A stretch of DNA of 64,000 bases from Bosea sp. NBC_00550 (GTDB lineage: Bacteria > Pseudomonadota > Alphaproteobacteria > Rhizobiales > Beijerinckiaceae): assembly GCF_026020075.1 (NCBI RefSeq), contig NZ_CP102772.1, forward strand, positions 2,108,001-2,172,000, read 5' to 3'. The notes beneath the pieces were generated by a model. It was not told where the DNA came from. It did no database searches and saw nothing but the letters and a program-made list of their open reading frames with translations. This document shows, piece after piece, positions 18,528 to 26,645 of the stretch. The translations under genes were made by a program, and so were the position numbers. Positions within the stretch are counted from its first letter, which is position 1, and each line of letters opens with the position of its first letter.

Positions 18528-20306
18528 TCACCGCGAACCCCAGGCCCCCAGCTTCGCCATCAGCGGGAAGGGCGACGGCGGCGGGTCGAAGCGCGGGTTA
18601 AGCCCGAGGATCGGTGCCGCGCGCTCGATCACCCTGCCGGTGGTCACGCCGGCATTCCAGGCCGCGGTCGAATAGCCGCCGCTCTCGGCATAGCCCTTCG
18701 GCTCGTCATAGATCGCGAGGAAGAGGTATTTCGGCTTGTCGGAGGGTGCGATCGCCGTAAAGGTCGTGAAGTTCTTGTTCTTGGCGTAGCGGCCGTTGAT
18801 GACCTTCTCGGCCGTGCCGGTCTTGCCGCCGACGAAGTAGCCGGGGATGTCGGCCTTGCGGGCCGAGCCCTTCTCGCCGTTGAGCCGCATGATGAAGCGC
18901 ATCGCCTCGGAGGTCTCCGGCTTGATCACGCGGGTCGCCACCTTGCGCGCATCCTCCTCGGAGCGCTTCAGGAAGGTCGGCTTCATCAGATAGCCGCCAT
19001 TGACCAGCGCGGCGACGGCGGAGAGCGCCTGCAGCGGCGCCACCGCGAGCCCGTGGCCGAAGGCGATGGTCGCGGTGTTGATCTCGCCCCAGCGCTGTGG
19101 AACGATCGGGGCTGCGCTTTCCGGCAGCTCCGTCGTCATCCGGTCGAGCTGCATCATCTTCCGCAGGAAGGCCTTGTGGCCCTCGACGCCGACGGCGAGC
19201 GCCATCTTGATCGAGCCCATGTTCGACGAGTGCAGGAAGACCTCGGGCACCGTCAGCGTGCGGCCGGTGCCGTGGTATTCCTTGATGACCTGGCGGCCGA
19301 ACCGCATCATCCCGCCGGCGGTCGAATAGCTCGAATTGATGTTGGCCTTGCCGGAATCGAGCGCCATCGCGATGGTCAGCGCCTTGAAGGTCGAGCCCAT
19401 CTCGTAGACGCCGACACTCATCCGGTTGATGCGGTCCTTCTCCAGCGCGTCGACCGGGTTGTTCGGGTCGAAATCCGGCAGCGAGGCGAGCGCGATCACC
19501 TCGCCCGTGGTCACGTCGATGATCGCGCCGGCCGCCGCGATGGCCTTGAAGCGCTCCATGCCCTTGAAGAGCTCGTCGCGCAGCAGATGCTGCACGCGCA
19601 GATCGATCGAGAGCTGGACCGGCTTGAGGTCCGAGGCTTCCGTCGCGAGCCCGGCGCCGTTGAGGTCCTGCAGCCCCTGCGAGTCGATGTATTTCTCCAT
19701 GCCGGCGATGCCGACATTGTCGATATTGGCGAAGCCGAGCACATGGGCGGCGGCGGTGCCGTTGGGATAGACGCGCTTGTTCTCGGGCACGAAGCCGACG
19801 CCGGGGATGCCGAGCCGGTGAACCTCGGCCTGCTGGCGCGGCGTGATCTCGCGCTTGACCCAGACGAAGCCCTTCTTGGTGTTGAGCTTGTCGCGCAGAT
19901 CCTTGGCGTCGAGGTCCGGCAGCACGGCGGTGAGAAGCTCGGTCGCCTCGTCCTTGTCGAGGATCTTGCGCGGCTCGGCGAAGACCGAGACCGTGCGGAT
20001 GTCCGTGGCCATCACCTCGCCGTTGCGGTCGACGATGTCGGGCCGCGCGGCGGAAATGGCGGTGGAGGTCGCGCGGCGCAGGCCGACCTGCTCGTTCGGC
20101 AGCGCCCCAAGCATGACGAGCCTGCCGGTGATCGCAATGAACAGGGCGGAAAAGCCGAGGATGACGAGGCCGACGCGCGGCTGGCTCTTCTCCCCGCTCA
20201 TGCGGAAGACGTCGCGCAGCCAGGCCAAGCGCGCGCGCTTGGTGATGGTCTCGGCCGCCTCGCCCTGCTGCTCCATCGGCGCCCCGTTCGGTGTCGGCTC
20301 GGTCAT
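18528..20306 (-). CDS. ftsI: Septal transpeptidase FtsI (PBP3)
   Basis: FtsI crosslinks septal peptidoglycan as partner of FtsW. The 592-aa product has a cytoplasmic tail, one membrane anchor (VGLVILGFSALFIAITGRLVML), a pedestal domain (RPDIVDRNGEVMATDI) and the transpeptidase domain. Catalytic motifs are SxxK in MGSTFKALTIAM, SxN in HSSNMGSIKMAL and KTGT in VGGKTGTAEKVING. The start at 20306 (MTEPTPNG) is chosen because it overlaps the ftsL stop as ATGA. A much longer open frame upstream is the shadow of ftsL and rsmH. Confidence 0.95.
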   Translation of the reverse strand: MTEPTPNGAPMEQQGEAAETITKRARLAWLRDVFRMSGEKSQPRVGLVILGFSALFIAITGRLVMLGALPNEQVGLRRATSTAISAARPDIVDRNGEVMATDIRTVSVFAEPRKILDKDEATELLTAVLPDLDAKDLRDKLNTKKGFVWVKREITPRQQAEVHRLGIPGVGFVPENKRVYPNGTAAAHVLGFANIDNVGIAGMEKYIDSQGLQDLNGAGLATEASDLKPVQLSIDLRVQHLLRDELFKGMERFKAIAAAGAIIDVTTGEVIALASLPDFDPNNPVDALEKDRINRMSVGVYEMGSTFKALTIAMALDSGKANINSSYSTAGGMMRFGRQVIKEYHGTGRTLTVPEVFLHSSNMGSIKMALAVGVEGHKAFLRKMMQLDRMTTELPESAAPIVPQRWGEINTATIAFGHGLAVAPLQALSAVAALVNGGYLMKPTFLKRSEEDARKVATRVIKPETSEAMRFIMRLNGEKGSARKADIPGYFVGGKTGTAEKVINGRYAKNKNFTTFTAIAPSDKPKYLFLAIYDEPKGYAESGGYSTAAWNAGVTTGRVIERAAPILGLNPRFDPPPSPFPLMAKLGAWGSR

Positions 20307-20689
20307 GGCATCGGTCTCGGCGTCGTCGCGCTCGACTTGGCGTTCTTCGGCGTCTCGGTCGGCATGCCGAGCCCGAGATCCGCGAGCTTGCGGCCGATGG
20401 TGTCGACCTTCGGGCCGCGATTGGGGATGTCGGAGGGCTTGACCACCTGCGTCACGACGAAGGGCTGGAGATCGAGATGCCGCTCGGCCAGCGCCTGGAC
20501 GCGGTCGGGGCGGTTGAGGAACTGCCACTCGGCCTTGAGCACCTGGATCGCGTCGCGCTCGCGCTGGGTCTTGCCCTTGAGCTTCTGGAGATGCTCGGCC
20601 GCCAGCGTCGTTTCGTATTTGATCGAGTAGGCATAGACCGCCGAGGAGACCAGCGCGCCGATGGCGATGACATGCAGGAGCTTGATCAC
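20303..20689 (-). CDS. ftsL: Cell division protein FtsL
   Basis: FtsL is a small bitopic divisome protein acting with FtsB and FtsQ. The 128-aa product begins with one membrane segment (LLHVIAIGALVSSAVYAYSI). A periplasmic coiled coil with conserved features follows: LKGKTQRERDAIQVLKAEWQ, then LNRPDRVQALAERHLDLQP. Identity rests on this pattern and on position between rsmH and ftsI. The start lies 2 bp from the rsmH stop and the end overlaps ftsI by 4 bp. Confidence 0.93.
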   Translation of the reverse strand: MIKLLHVIAIGALVSSAVYAYSIKYETTLAAEHLQKLKGKTQRERDAIQVLKAEWQFLNRPDRVQALAERHLDLQPFVVTQVVKPSDIPNRGPKVDTIGRKLADLGLGMPTETPKNAKSSATTPRPMP

Positions 20690-20691
20690 GC

Positions 20692-21732
20692 TCAGGGTCT
20701 CCGGCGCGGCTGCGGGTCGGGAACGGTGGAGAGCGCGACGAGCCCGGCATCGGCCCGGCGCGCCGGCGCCTCATTGCGCTCTGCGGCGCGCAGCTTGGCC
20801 GAGCGCGCCCGCGGATTGGCCCGCATCTCGGCTTCGGAAGGCGCGACGGCGCCCTTGCTGATCAGCCGGAAGGTCGGCTGTTCGGAGGCCACGGCCGGCG
20901 CATGGCGCGAGCCGGACGGCACGCGGCCCGAGCGCTCGGCGAAGAACTGCTTGACGATGCGGTCCTCCAGCGAATGGAAGGTCACGACGACCAGCCGCCC
21001 GCCGGGCTTCAGCACGGCTTCCGCCGCATGCAGCGCCCGCACCAGCTCGCCGAGTTCGTCATTGACCGCGATGCGCAGCGCCTGGAACACGCGCGTCGCC
21101 GGATGGGGCCCGCCCGGCTCGCCCCGCACGATCCCGGCGACGAGGTCGGCGAGCTGCTTTGTCGTCGCCAGCGGCGCCCTGCGGCGCGCCTCGATCACGG
21201 CGCGGGCCACGGCGCGGGAGCGGCGCTCCTCGCCATAGTGATAGAAGATGTTGGCGAGGAGCCCCTCCTCGGCCTCGTTGACGATGTCCGAGGCGCTCTG
21301 CCCTGCTCCGCTCATGCGCATGTCGAGCGGGCCGTCGAAGCGGAACGAGAAGCCGCGCTCGGCCTGGTCGATCTGCATCGAGGAGACGCCGATATCGAGC
21401 ACGACGCCGTCGAGCGGCGTCATCCCGAAGCGCTCGGCCTCCTCGGCCAGCTCGCCGAAGCAGGCCTGCGACAGCGTCAATCGCCCGGCCATCGCCGCGA
21501 CGAGGTCCGCCCCGCCGGCGATTGCGCTCGGGTCGCGGTCGAGCCCGAGCAGCGTCGCCTCCGGCGCCGCGTCGAGGATCGCTTTAGTATAGCCGCCAGC
21601 GCCGAAGGTGCCGTCGAGATAGCGCCCGCCGGGCTGCAGGGCGAGCGCCTCCAGCACCTCGCCCAGCAGCACGGGCACATGACGAACCGGTCCGCTAATG
21701 GCCGCACCGGAACGGTCGCCATGATCCGTCAT
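20692..21732 (-). CDS. rsmH: 16S rRNA m4C1402 methyltransferase RsmH (MraW)
   Basis: RsmH methylates N4 of C1402 in the 16S rRNA decoding centre. The 346-aa product begins [15 protein letters not shown], followed by the SAM-binding motif [16 protein letters not shown] and [50 protein letters not shown] and [18 protein letters not shown] complete the family signature. The start at 21732 (MTDHGDRS) overlaps the mraZ stop by 2 bp and gives normal family length. Confidence 0.96.
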   Translation of the reverse strand: MTDHGDRSGAAISGPVRHVPVLLGEVLEALALQPGGRYLDGTFGAGGYTKAILDAAPEATLLGLDRDPSAIAGGADLVAAMAGRLTLSQACFGELAEEAERFGMTPLDGVVLDIGVSSMQIDQAERGFSFRFDGPLDMRMSGAGQSASDIVNEAEEGLLANIFYHYGEERRSRAVARAVIEARRRAPLATTKQLADLVAGIVRGEPGGPHPATRVFQALRIAVNDELGELVRALHAAEAVLKPGGRLVVVTFHSLEDRIVKQFFAERSGRVPSGSRHAPAVASEQPTFRLISKGAVAPSEAEMRANPRARSAKLRAAERNEAPARRADAGLVALSTVPDPQPRRRP

Positions 21733-22205
21733 GTGCCCGCGCCTCCGGCTGGAACCCCCAAGCCACCCAGGGTGCGCTTGACGTCGCGAAGCCGCGTCCG
21801 CGCCGCATCGAGATGCGCGCGGAACCGTTCCGGCTCCCAGATCTGGAATTTGTGCCCGTGCCCGACGAAGGTCACGGTATCGCCGATGCCGGCATGCGCC
21901 CTGAGCGCCTCGCTCAGCACCATCCGCCCCTCCGTATCGACCTTCAGCACCTCCGAGGTGCCGTTGAGCGCCGTCGAGAGCAGCTCCCACTCGTCCGAGA
22001 ACGGCGAGAAGCGCGCGAGGATGTCGTCGATCGTCGCCCGCAGCGCGTTGCCGCCGGCATCCAGCGCCGGCAGATCGAGCGCCTGATGGACATAGAGCCC
22101 CTCGTACCCGTCCTTGGCCAGGACGGCCCGAAAGCTCGAAGGAATGGAAACGCGCCCCTTGGCGTCGAGGCGATTGGTGAAGTTCGAGACGAAGCGGTCC
22201 ATCAA
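21729..22205 (-). CDS. mraZ: Transcriptional regulator MraZ
   Basis: MraZ is an AbrB-fold, ring-forming DNA-binding protein that represses the dcw cluster in E. coli. The 158-aa product has two tandem SpoVT/AbrB-like modules: [19 protein letters not shown] near the N-terminus and [20 protein letters not shown] near residue 90. It is the first gene of the cluster. Phased TGGG boxes lie about 160-190 bp upstream, consistent with autoregulation. Either of two adjacent ATGs (22205 or 22202) may be the start. Confidence 0.95.
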   Translation of the reverse strand: MMDRFVSNFTNRLDAKGRVSIPSSFRAVLAKDGYEGLYVHQALDLPALDAGGNALRATIDDILARFSPFSDEWELLSTALNGTSEVLKVDTEGRMVLSEALRAHAGIGDTVTFVGHGHKFQIWEPERFRAHLDAARTRLRDVKRTLGGLGVPAGGAGT

Positions 22206-22363
22206 CGCCGCCTCCCGGCCTGCTCTTCACGACGCCGCGGCGCACCGAGGCGGGCGGCGAAAAATCCCTCCGTCGAAGCGGGCAAAGCACGCCTGCAAGC
22301 CAAAATCCGCGCGGCACACGGAGCCTGACCCTTGGATTGCCTGCCGGCTTCGACGGGATGATT

Positions 22364-22397
22364 TGGGATAGCATGGGCCATTATGGGCGTCAATGGA
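22364..22397. promoter_or_regulatory. MraZ-type operator: TGGG boxes at 10-bp intervals
   Basis: On the plus strand TGGG occurs at 22364, 22374 and 22384, exactly 10 bp apart, with TGGA at 22394. MraZ of E. coli binds TGGGN direct repeats with this spacing in its own promoter. The 434-bp gap between mraZ and ohrR holds this array, a partial palindromic repeat from 22555, and no convincing gene. Confidence 0.7.
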
Positions 22398-22554
22398 ATC
22401 GCAGGCACGGAACCGCACCTGCAAGGACTCTCCGCCATCACAGCTCGTTAAGGTTAAGTATCCGTAAACCATGTGGAATCCGCCTTGTGCCGATGCGGGC
22501 GAGGCCGCAGCGGACGACAAATGGACGGAGAAAAAATATCAGGCGCCGCGGCGC

Positions 22555-22634
22555 GTCATGCCGGGGCCTGCCCCGAGCATCTCCGGCAATACGAGATGCC
22601 GGAGCTTCTGCGTCGCGAGAGTGCCGGGTCTCGG
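22555..22634. repeat. Partial or degenerate palindromic repeat
   Basis: GTCATGCCGGGGCCTGCCCCGAGCATCTC resembles the opening of types A and C, followed by a CTCCGGCA...TGCCGGAG hairpin. The far end lacks a clear ATGAC. It lies just downstream of the ohrR stop. Confidence 0.5.
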
Positions 22635-22639
22635 AACGC

Positions 22640-23104
22640 TCAGCCGTCCTTGGACGCCGTCAGCAACGCATCGCGGACGAGATCGAGCTGGTCGCGCAGC
22701 CTTGCGGCGTCCTGAGCCGTCCCGCCCAGCGCCTTGCCGATCGCGTCCTGCACGCAGCGCCCCTGCACGCGCATCCCCTCGCCTTTTTCGGCGAGGCGGA
22801 TACGGACCTGGCGCTCGTCGCGGGCGTCGCGCTCGCGCCGGATGATCCCGGCGCCTTCAAGGCGCTTCAGCAGCGGGGTCAACGTGCCGGAATCGAGCAT
22901 CAGCTTCTCGCCGAGCTCCTTGACCGTAAGCCCGTCCTGCTCCCACAGCACCAGCATCACGAGATATTGCGGATAGGTCAGCCCAAGCTCGGCCAGGATC
23001 GGGCGATACGCCCGGTTGAAGGCGTGGCCGGCCTGATAGATCGCGAAGCAGAGCTGCTGCTCCAGCCGCGACATGCCGTCCCTGGCTTCATCCCGCTGTG
23101 CCAT
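22640..23104 (-). CDS. ohrR: Organic hydroperoxide sensor/repressor OhrR (MarR family)
   Basis: The 154-aa protein keeps the OhrR redox signature: LEQQLCFAIYQAGHAFNRAY contains the peroxidatic cysteine and is followed by LTYPQYLVMLVLWEQDG. The winged-helix region is VKELGEKLMLDSGTLTPLLKRLEGAGII with the wing RERDARDERQVRIRLAEKG. Peroxide oxidation of the cysteine should release DNA and induce ohr. The start at 23104 is favoured by an upstream GAGGG. A longer in-frame option begins at 23158. It is divergent from ohr, with a repeat and tandem operators between. Confidence 0.93.
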   Translation of the reverse strand: MAQRDEARDGMSRLEQQLCFAIYQAGHAFNRAYRPILAELGLTYPQYLVMLVLWEQDGLTVKELGEKLMLDSGTLTPLLKRLEGAGIIRRERDARDERQVRIRLAEKGEGMRVQGRCVQDAIGKALGGTAQDAARLRDQLDLVRDALLTASKDG

Positions 23105-23206
23105 CGCGCCCTCTTGCACCGTCATTCCCACGCAACCTGAAAGCGGCCTCCTAATCAACCGCCCGCTTCATTTCCCGGAGCTGTCGATTCTGCACGGAAT
23201 CACGCC

Positions 23207-23302
23207 GTCATCCCGGGCTTGACCCGGGACTCATGCCGGAGCGCGTCCGCTCAAGGTTCAGGCCTGGATCCCGGATCTGCGCTTCGCTGCGTCCGGGATG
23301 AC
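23207..23302. repeat. Dispersed palindromic repeat, type B (copy 3)
   Basis: The element opens GTCATCCCGGGCTTGACCCG and closes GCTGCGTCCGGGATGAC. It lies between ohrR and the ohr promoter. A partial outer arm (TCTGCACGGAATCACGCC) precedes it. Confidence 0.85.
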
Positions 23303-23338
23303 CAGCGTTTACATGAAAGCGCAGCGAGTCACAAATTA

Positions 23339-23372
23339 ATTGTTGACAATCTAATTGTGCACAATCTAAATA
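23339..23372 (+). promoter_or_regulatory. ohr promoter with tandem OhrR operators
   Basis: Two 12-bp dyads of the form ATTGT-NN-ACAAT start 15 bp apart (23339-23350 and 23354-23365); the second, ATTGTGCACAAT, is perfect. They overlap a good promoter, TTGACA at 23343-23348 and TAAATA at 23367-23372 with an 18-bp spacer. This resembles known OhrR boxes (TACAATT-AATTGTA) and implies direct promoter blocking. Confidence 0.75.
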
Positions 23373-23410
23373 GCAGGCATTGGTTGACCCCACAGAGAAG
23401 GAGCCCTCCC

Positions 23411-23836
23411 ATGAAAATCCTCTACACCGCTCATGGTTCCGCCACCGGCGGCCGCGAAGGCCAGGCCGCGACTGACACCGGCAACGTCAAGCTCGTCCTG
23501 AACACCCCGAAGGAACTTGGTGGCGGCGGCGGCGAAGGCACGAATCCCGAGCAGCTCTTCTCGAATGGCTATTCCGCCTGCTTTCTCGGCGCGCTGAAAT
23601 TCGTCGCCGGCAAGGAGAAGGTGAAGATCCCCGACGAGGCGAAGGTCTCGGCCGATGTCGGCATCGGCCCGCGCGACGACGGCCAGGGCTTCGGCATCGC
23701 CGTGAAGCTGACAATCTCCGTGCCCGGCGTCGACAAGGCCGTGGTCGAGGACCTCGTCCAGAAGGCCCATGTGGTCTGCCCCTACTCGCACGCGACGAAG
23801 GGCAACATCGACGTCGACCTTCAGGTTGCGGCCTGA
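23411..23836 (+). CDS. ohr: Organic hydroperoxide reductase Ohr
   Basis: Ohr is a homodimeric thiol peroxidase that reduces organic and fatty-acid hydroperoxides using lipoyl proteins. The 141-aa product is family length. Both catalytic cysteines are present: the peroxidatic one in NGYSACFLGALKF and the resolving one in AHVVCPYSHATKGNIDV. The TNPEQLFSNGYSAC segment carries the conserved region around the active site. The start at 23411 follows an AAGGAG ribosome site. It is probably controlled by the divergent OhrR. Confidence 0.96.
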   Translation: MKILYTAHGSATGGREGQAATDTGNVKLVLNTPKELGGGGGEGTNPEQLFSNGYSACFLGALKFVAGKEKVKIPDEAKVSADVGIGPRDDGQGFGIAVKLTISVPGVDKAVVEDLVQKAHVVCPYSHATKGNIDVDLQVAA

Positions 23837-23859
23837 GTTCCGGCGACCCATCTTGTTTC

Positions 23860-23884
23860 CGCGGCCGGGTTCGCCCCGGCCGCG
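23860..23884 (+). terminator. GC-rich hairpin after ohr
   Basis: GCGGCCGGG and CCCGGCCGC pair around TTCGC directly after the ohr stop. No U-tract follows, so efficient intrinsic termination is uncertain. Confidence 0.4.
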
Positions 23885-23958
23885 AGACGATCAAGCCCCG
23901 CGCGATTGGCGCGGGCGTCGTTTCCGGAAGCCTCGCCCTCTAGCCTCTGGAAAACATC

Positions 23959-24909
23959 ATGTTGAACCGTCGCCAATGGCTTGCCGGAACGGCAGCCGCG
24001 CTCCTCCCCACCCTGCCCGCCCTCGCCCGCGCCCCGCAGACGGCCGCGCAGGTGCCCGGCATCTATCGCCGCATGCTCGGCGACATCGAGATCACCGCCA
24101 TCCTCGACGGCTATGTGCCGCTCGGGGCCAAATCCTTCACGGGCGGAGACCCCGGCGACGTGCCGCGCCTCGTCGCTGAGGCCGGCCTGACCGAGGCACT
24201 GCCGACCTCGGTCAACGCCTTCGTCGTCAACACGAAGGACAGGACCTACCTCGTCGATACCGGCGGCGGCGCCTGGACCGGCCTTGGCGACACCATGGGC
24301 CGGGCCGAGGCCAATCTGCGCGCCGCCGGCATCGAGCCGGCCCAGATCGACGCCGTCATCCTCACCCACGCCCATCCCGACCACGCCGAGGGGCTGATCA
24401 CCGCGCAGAAGACCGCCCGCTTCCCCAATGCGGAGGTCGTCATCCACGAAACCGAATATGCCTTCTGGCACGATGACGGCATCCTGAGCCGCGTCCCGGC
24501 CGAGGCGAAGCCGTTCTTCGAGTCCGCCCGCAACTCGCTCGCGCCCTACGCCGCCCGCACCCGCAAGGTGAAGGCCGGCGAGATCGCGCCGGGACTGACC
24601 TTGGAAGATGCGCCGGGCCATACGCCGGGTCACAGCATCCTGCGGCTGTCCTCGGGCAGGGAGCAGATCCTGCTGGTGGCCGATTGCGTGCACAACGCCG
24701 CGATCCAGACGGCGCGCCCGGAGATCACCTTCGTCTTCGATGCCGACGGCGCCCAGGCCGCGGCCTCGCGCCGGCGCGTGCTCGACATCATCGCGGCGGA
24801 CGGCATCGCGTTCAGCGGTTCGCACATGCCCTTCCCCGGCTTCGGCACGGTGAAGAAGAGCGGCAACGCCTTCCGCTTCGTGCCCGCCGAATGGAGCTAC
24901 ACGCTCTGA
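23959..24909 (+). CDS. Exported metallo-beta-lactamase-fold hydrolase
   Basis: The 316-aa protein starts with an export signal, MLNRRQWLAGTAAALLPTLPALARA, whose double arginine suggests Tat. The metal-binding motif HxHxDH is present as LTHAHPDHAEG. Later histidine/aspartate ligands are seen in DAPGHTPGHSILRL and LVADCVHN. This places it in the broad glyoxalase-II/lactonase-like group of periplasmic MBL hydrolases. The substrate is not identifiable. Nothing in the neighbourhood (ohr upstream, rnpB downstream) suggests a pathway. Confidence 0.85.
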   Translation: MLNRRQWLAGTAAALLPTLPALARAPQTAAQVPGIYRRMLGDIEITAILDGYVPLGAKSFTGGDPGDVPRLVAEAGLTEALPTSVNAFVVNTKDRTYLVDTGGGAWTGLGDTMGRAEANLRAAGIEPAQIDAVILTHAHPDHAEGLITAQKTARFPNAEVVIHETEYAFWHDDGILSRVPAEAKPFFESARNSLAPYAARTRKVKAGEIAPGLTLEDAPGHTPGHSILRLSSGREQILLVADCVHNAAIQTARPEITFVFDADGAQAAASRRRVLDIIAADGIAFSGSHMPFPGFGTVKKSGNAFRFVPAEWSYTL

Positions 24910-24928
24910 ACCAGCGAGCCGCTTGCTG

Positions 24929-25082
24929 GAGCATGCTGATTTTGCACGGAACCGCTGCGTCATCCCGGACAAGCCGCGAAGCGGCGCCGATCCGGGAACC
25001 ATCGTAGAGCTCCGGCACCCTTCGATGGATCCCGGGGCAAGCCCCGGATGACGGCGTGGTTCGGAGAAAAATGAGCACGCTC
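24929..25082. repeat. Dispersed palindromic repeat, type B (copy 4), with both outer arms
   Basis: The core 24959-25052 (GTCATCCCGG...CCCCGGATGAC) is framed by longer imperfect inverted arms: GAGCATGCTGATTTTGCACG at 24929 and, inverted, a sequence ending GAAAAATGAGCACGCTC at 25082. This copy best shows that the elements have an outer terminal inverted repeat of about 30-37 bp beyond GTCAT/ATGAC. Confidence 0.8.
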
Positions 25083-25100
25083 AAGCCGGAAACAAACGAA

Positions 25101-25122
25101 GGGCCGGGATCGCTCCCGGCCC
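25101..25122 (-). terminator. Intrinsic terminator of rnpB
   Basis: On the minus strand GGGCCGGGA-GCGA-TCCCGGCCC is a perfect 9-bp stem, followed by TTCGTTTGTTT. It lies about 18 nt past the folded 3' end of RNase P RNA. Confidence 0.75.
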
Positions 25123-25139
25123 TTTCGCATTTCTGAAGG

Positions 25140-25562
25140 TGCCAGTCGGCCTGTAAGCCGGGTTCTGGATGGCCGGAGGATCGCTCCCCCGACGTGACGG
25201 CCATTCCTCTGGGATGCACATCGCTGCGCACCTCGAGCAACCAACCCGGACGACAGGGCACAGAAACCTGCCCCTCCCCGCTTGCGCGGGCAGCATCGTC
25301 CCTATTCGGTTTTGCTCCCGGTGGGGCTTGCCATGCCGTCCCCGTTGCCGGGTCCGCGGTGCGCTCTTACCGCACCTTTTCACCCTTACCCCGCGCAAGA
25401 AGGCCGAAGCCAACGGGCACGAGGCGGTTCGATCTCTGTGGCGCTTTCCCTGGGGTCGCCCCCGCCGGACGTTATCCGGCACCGTGTTTCCGTGGAGCCC
25501 GGACTTTCCTCCCCCGAAAGAACCTGAGCTCTTGCGGGAGCGGCCGTCCAGCCGACTGGCGA
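25140..25562 (-). ncRNA. rnpB: RNase P RNA, type A
   Basis: This is the catalytic RNA that trims tRNA 5' leaders. On the minus strand the conserved core GAGGAAAGTCCGGGCTCC lies near 25495-25512. The 3' region has CCCGGCTTACAGGCCGACTG. The ends form helix P1: GCCAGTCGGC at 25551-25560 pairs perfectly with GCCGACTGGC at 25141-25150. The length of about 420 nt fits alphaproteobacteria. A strong terminator follows at 25101-25122. Open frames over this region are spurious. The exact ends are approximate to a few bases. Confidence 0.95.
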
Positions 25563-25616
25563 GGGGGGAGATGCGCGCTGGCGCGGCCCACGTCAAGCGC
25601 GGGCCGGCGCGAAGCC

Positions 25617-26294
25617 TCAGTTGCGCGCCGTGATCGTGCGGACCTTGGCGCAGTAGGTGCGATTGGCGCCGCTCATCCGGCTGGTCATATGGCCGCTCTG
25701 GTACTTCATGACGGTCCGGCAGGTGTCGCCACCGGCAAGCTTGTAGGCCTGCGCCAGATACATCATGCCGTAGCGCGCATTGGTCTCGGCATCGAGCAGG
25801 CCGCCCGCGCTGCCGGTATAGCCCATGCCGCGCGCCGTCTGGTGGCGGATCTGCATCAGGCCGAAATTGCCGGCATGCGCGGCGCGCGGATTGTAGCGGC
25901 TCTCGACCCGCACCACCGCATCGGCGAGCGAGAACGGCACGCCGTTGGCCGCCGCATGGCGCGCGATGATCGCCTTGATGCCTTCGGCACCGGCCGGAGC
26001 TGCCAGCGCGCGGCTGGGACGGGCCTCGCCCTTCTCCGGCTCGGCATGGGCGACGCTCGCCGCATCGGCCTTGGCGGCCCGTGCGGCCTTGCGCCCGGCT
26101 TTGGTGTTCGCCTTGGTCGCGGTCGCCTCAGTCGGCTCGCCCTTCGTCTCACCGGCCTTCTCGCGGGCGATCTCCGCTTCGCGAACGATAAAGGCTCTGG
26201 CGTCCGTTTCCGCGTTCACGAATTCCTCCGCCGAAGCGATCCCGGAGAGGCTAATCAGGCACGCAGCCGCTAGGCCGCCACAGACATACCGCAT
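25617..26294 (-). CDS. Periplasmic lytic transglycosylase (SLT domain)
   Basis: The 225-aa protein has a signal peptide, MRYVCGGLAAACLISLSGIASA, then a charged Ala/Lys/Glu linker (about 25-100). The C-terminal SLT fold shows LADAVVRVESRYNPRAAHAG with the catalytic glutamate, then NFGLMQIRHQTARGMGY, ETNARYGMMYLAQAY and VMKYQSGH. It should cleave peptidoglycan to 1,6-anhydro-MurNAc ends. The start at 26294 gives a clean signal peptide; a longer start at 26330 does not. The rnpB promoter must lie in the short gap beyond its 3' end or within it. Confidence 0.9.
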   Translation of the reverse strand: MRYVCGGLAAACLISLSGIASAEEFVNAETDARAFIVREAEIAREKAGETKGEPTEATATKANTKAGRKAARAAKADAASVAHAEPEKGEARPSRALAAPAGAEGIKAIIARHAAANGVPFSLADAVVRVESRYNPRAAHAGNFGLMQIRHQTARGMGYTGSAGGLLDAETNARYGMMYLAQAYKLAGGDTCRTVMKYQSGHMTSRMSGANRTYCAKVRTITARN

Positions 26295-26645
26295 GTTGAA
26301 CTGAACCCATATTACGCCATGACTGGCCAATGGGGGTGGTCAATTGATGGTTCAATGTGTCGATAATCTGTCACGACTCAAGCAAAAACCTCCAATAAAT
26401 GCGTCAACAGGAATTTATTCTATATTCGACTGTTAAGTATTGATATGTAATTGTCGCCTCGTAAAACTTGGCCGGGTTCCCTGCTCAAAAACGAATCAAG
26501 CACGAGCCCGGCCGGCCGCATTCCAGCCTCATTTCCGGCTCGGGGCGCATTATTGGCGCGGCAGGCCGTCGCAGCCCTGCCCCTTGCATCGGCGCCGTCG
26601 CTCCCCACATCATCCGCCCTCGGATTCACTGGGATCATTGCGTTC
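26295..26645. other. AT-richer intergenic region without a recognised gene
   Basis: The 350 bp between divergent slt and the dnaJ-domain gene include a stretch at 26330-26455 that is clearly richer in A+T than its surroundings, plus a long-range pairing GGCCGGG (26470) with CCCGGCC (26508). It is probably promoter DNA for both genes. No gene or known motif was seen. Confidence 0.5.

Noticed and set aside
25081..25633. Open frames of 80-170 codons across 25.1-25.6 kb
   Set aside because: They cover the RNase P RNA gene, identified by its conserved core and P1 pairing.
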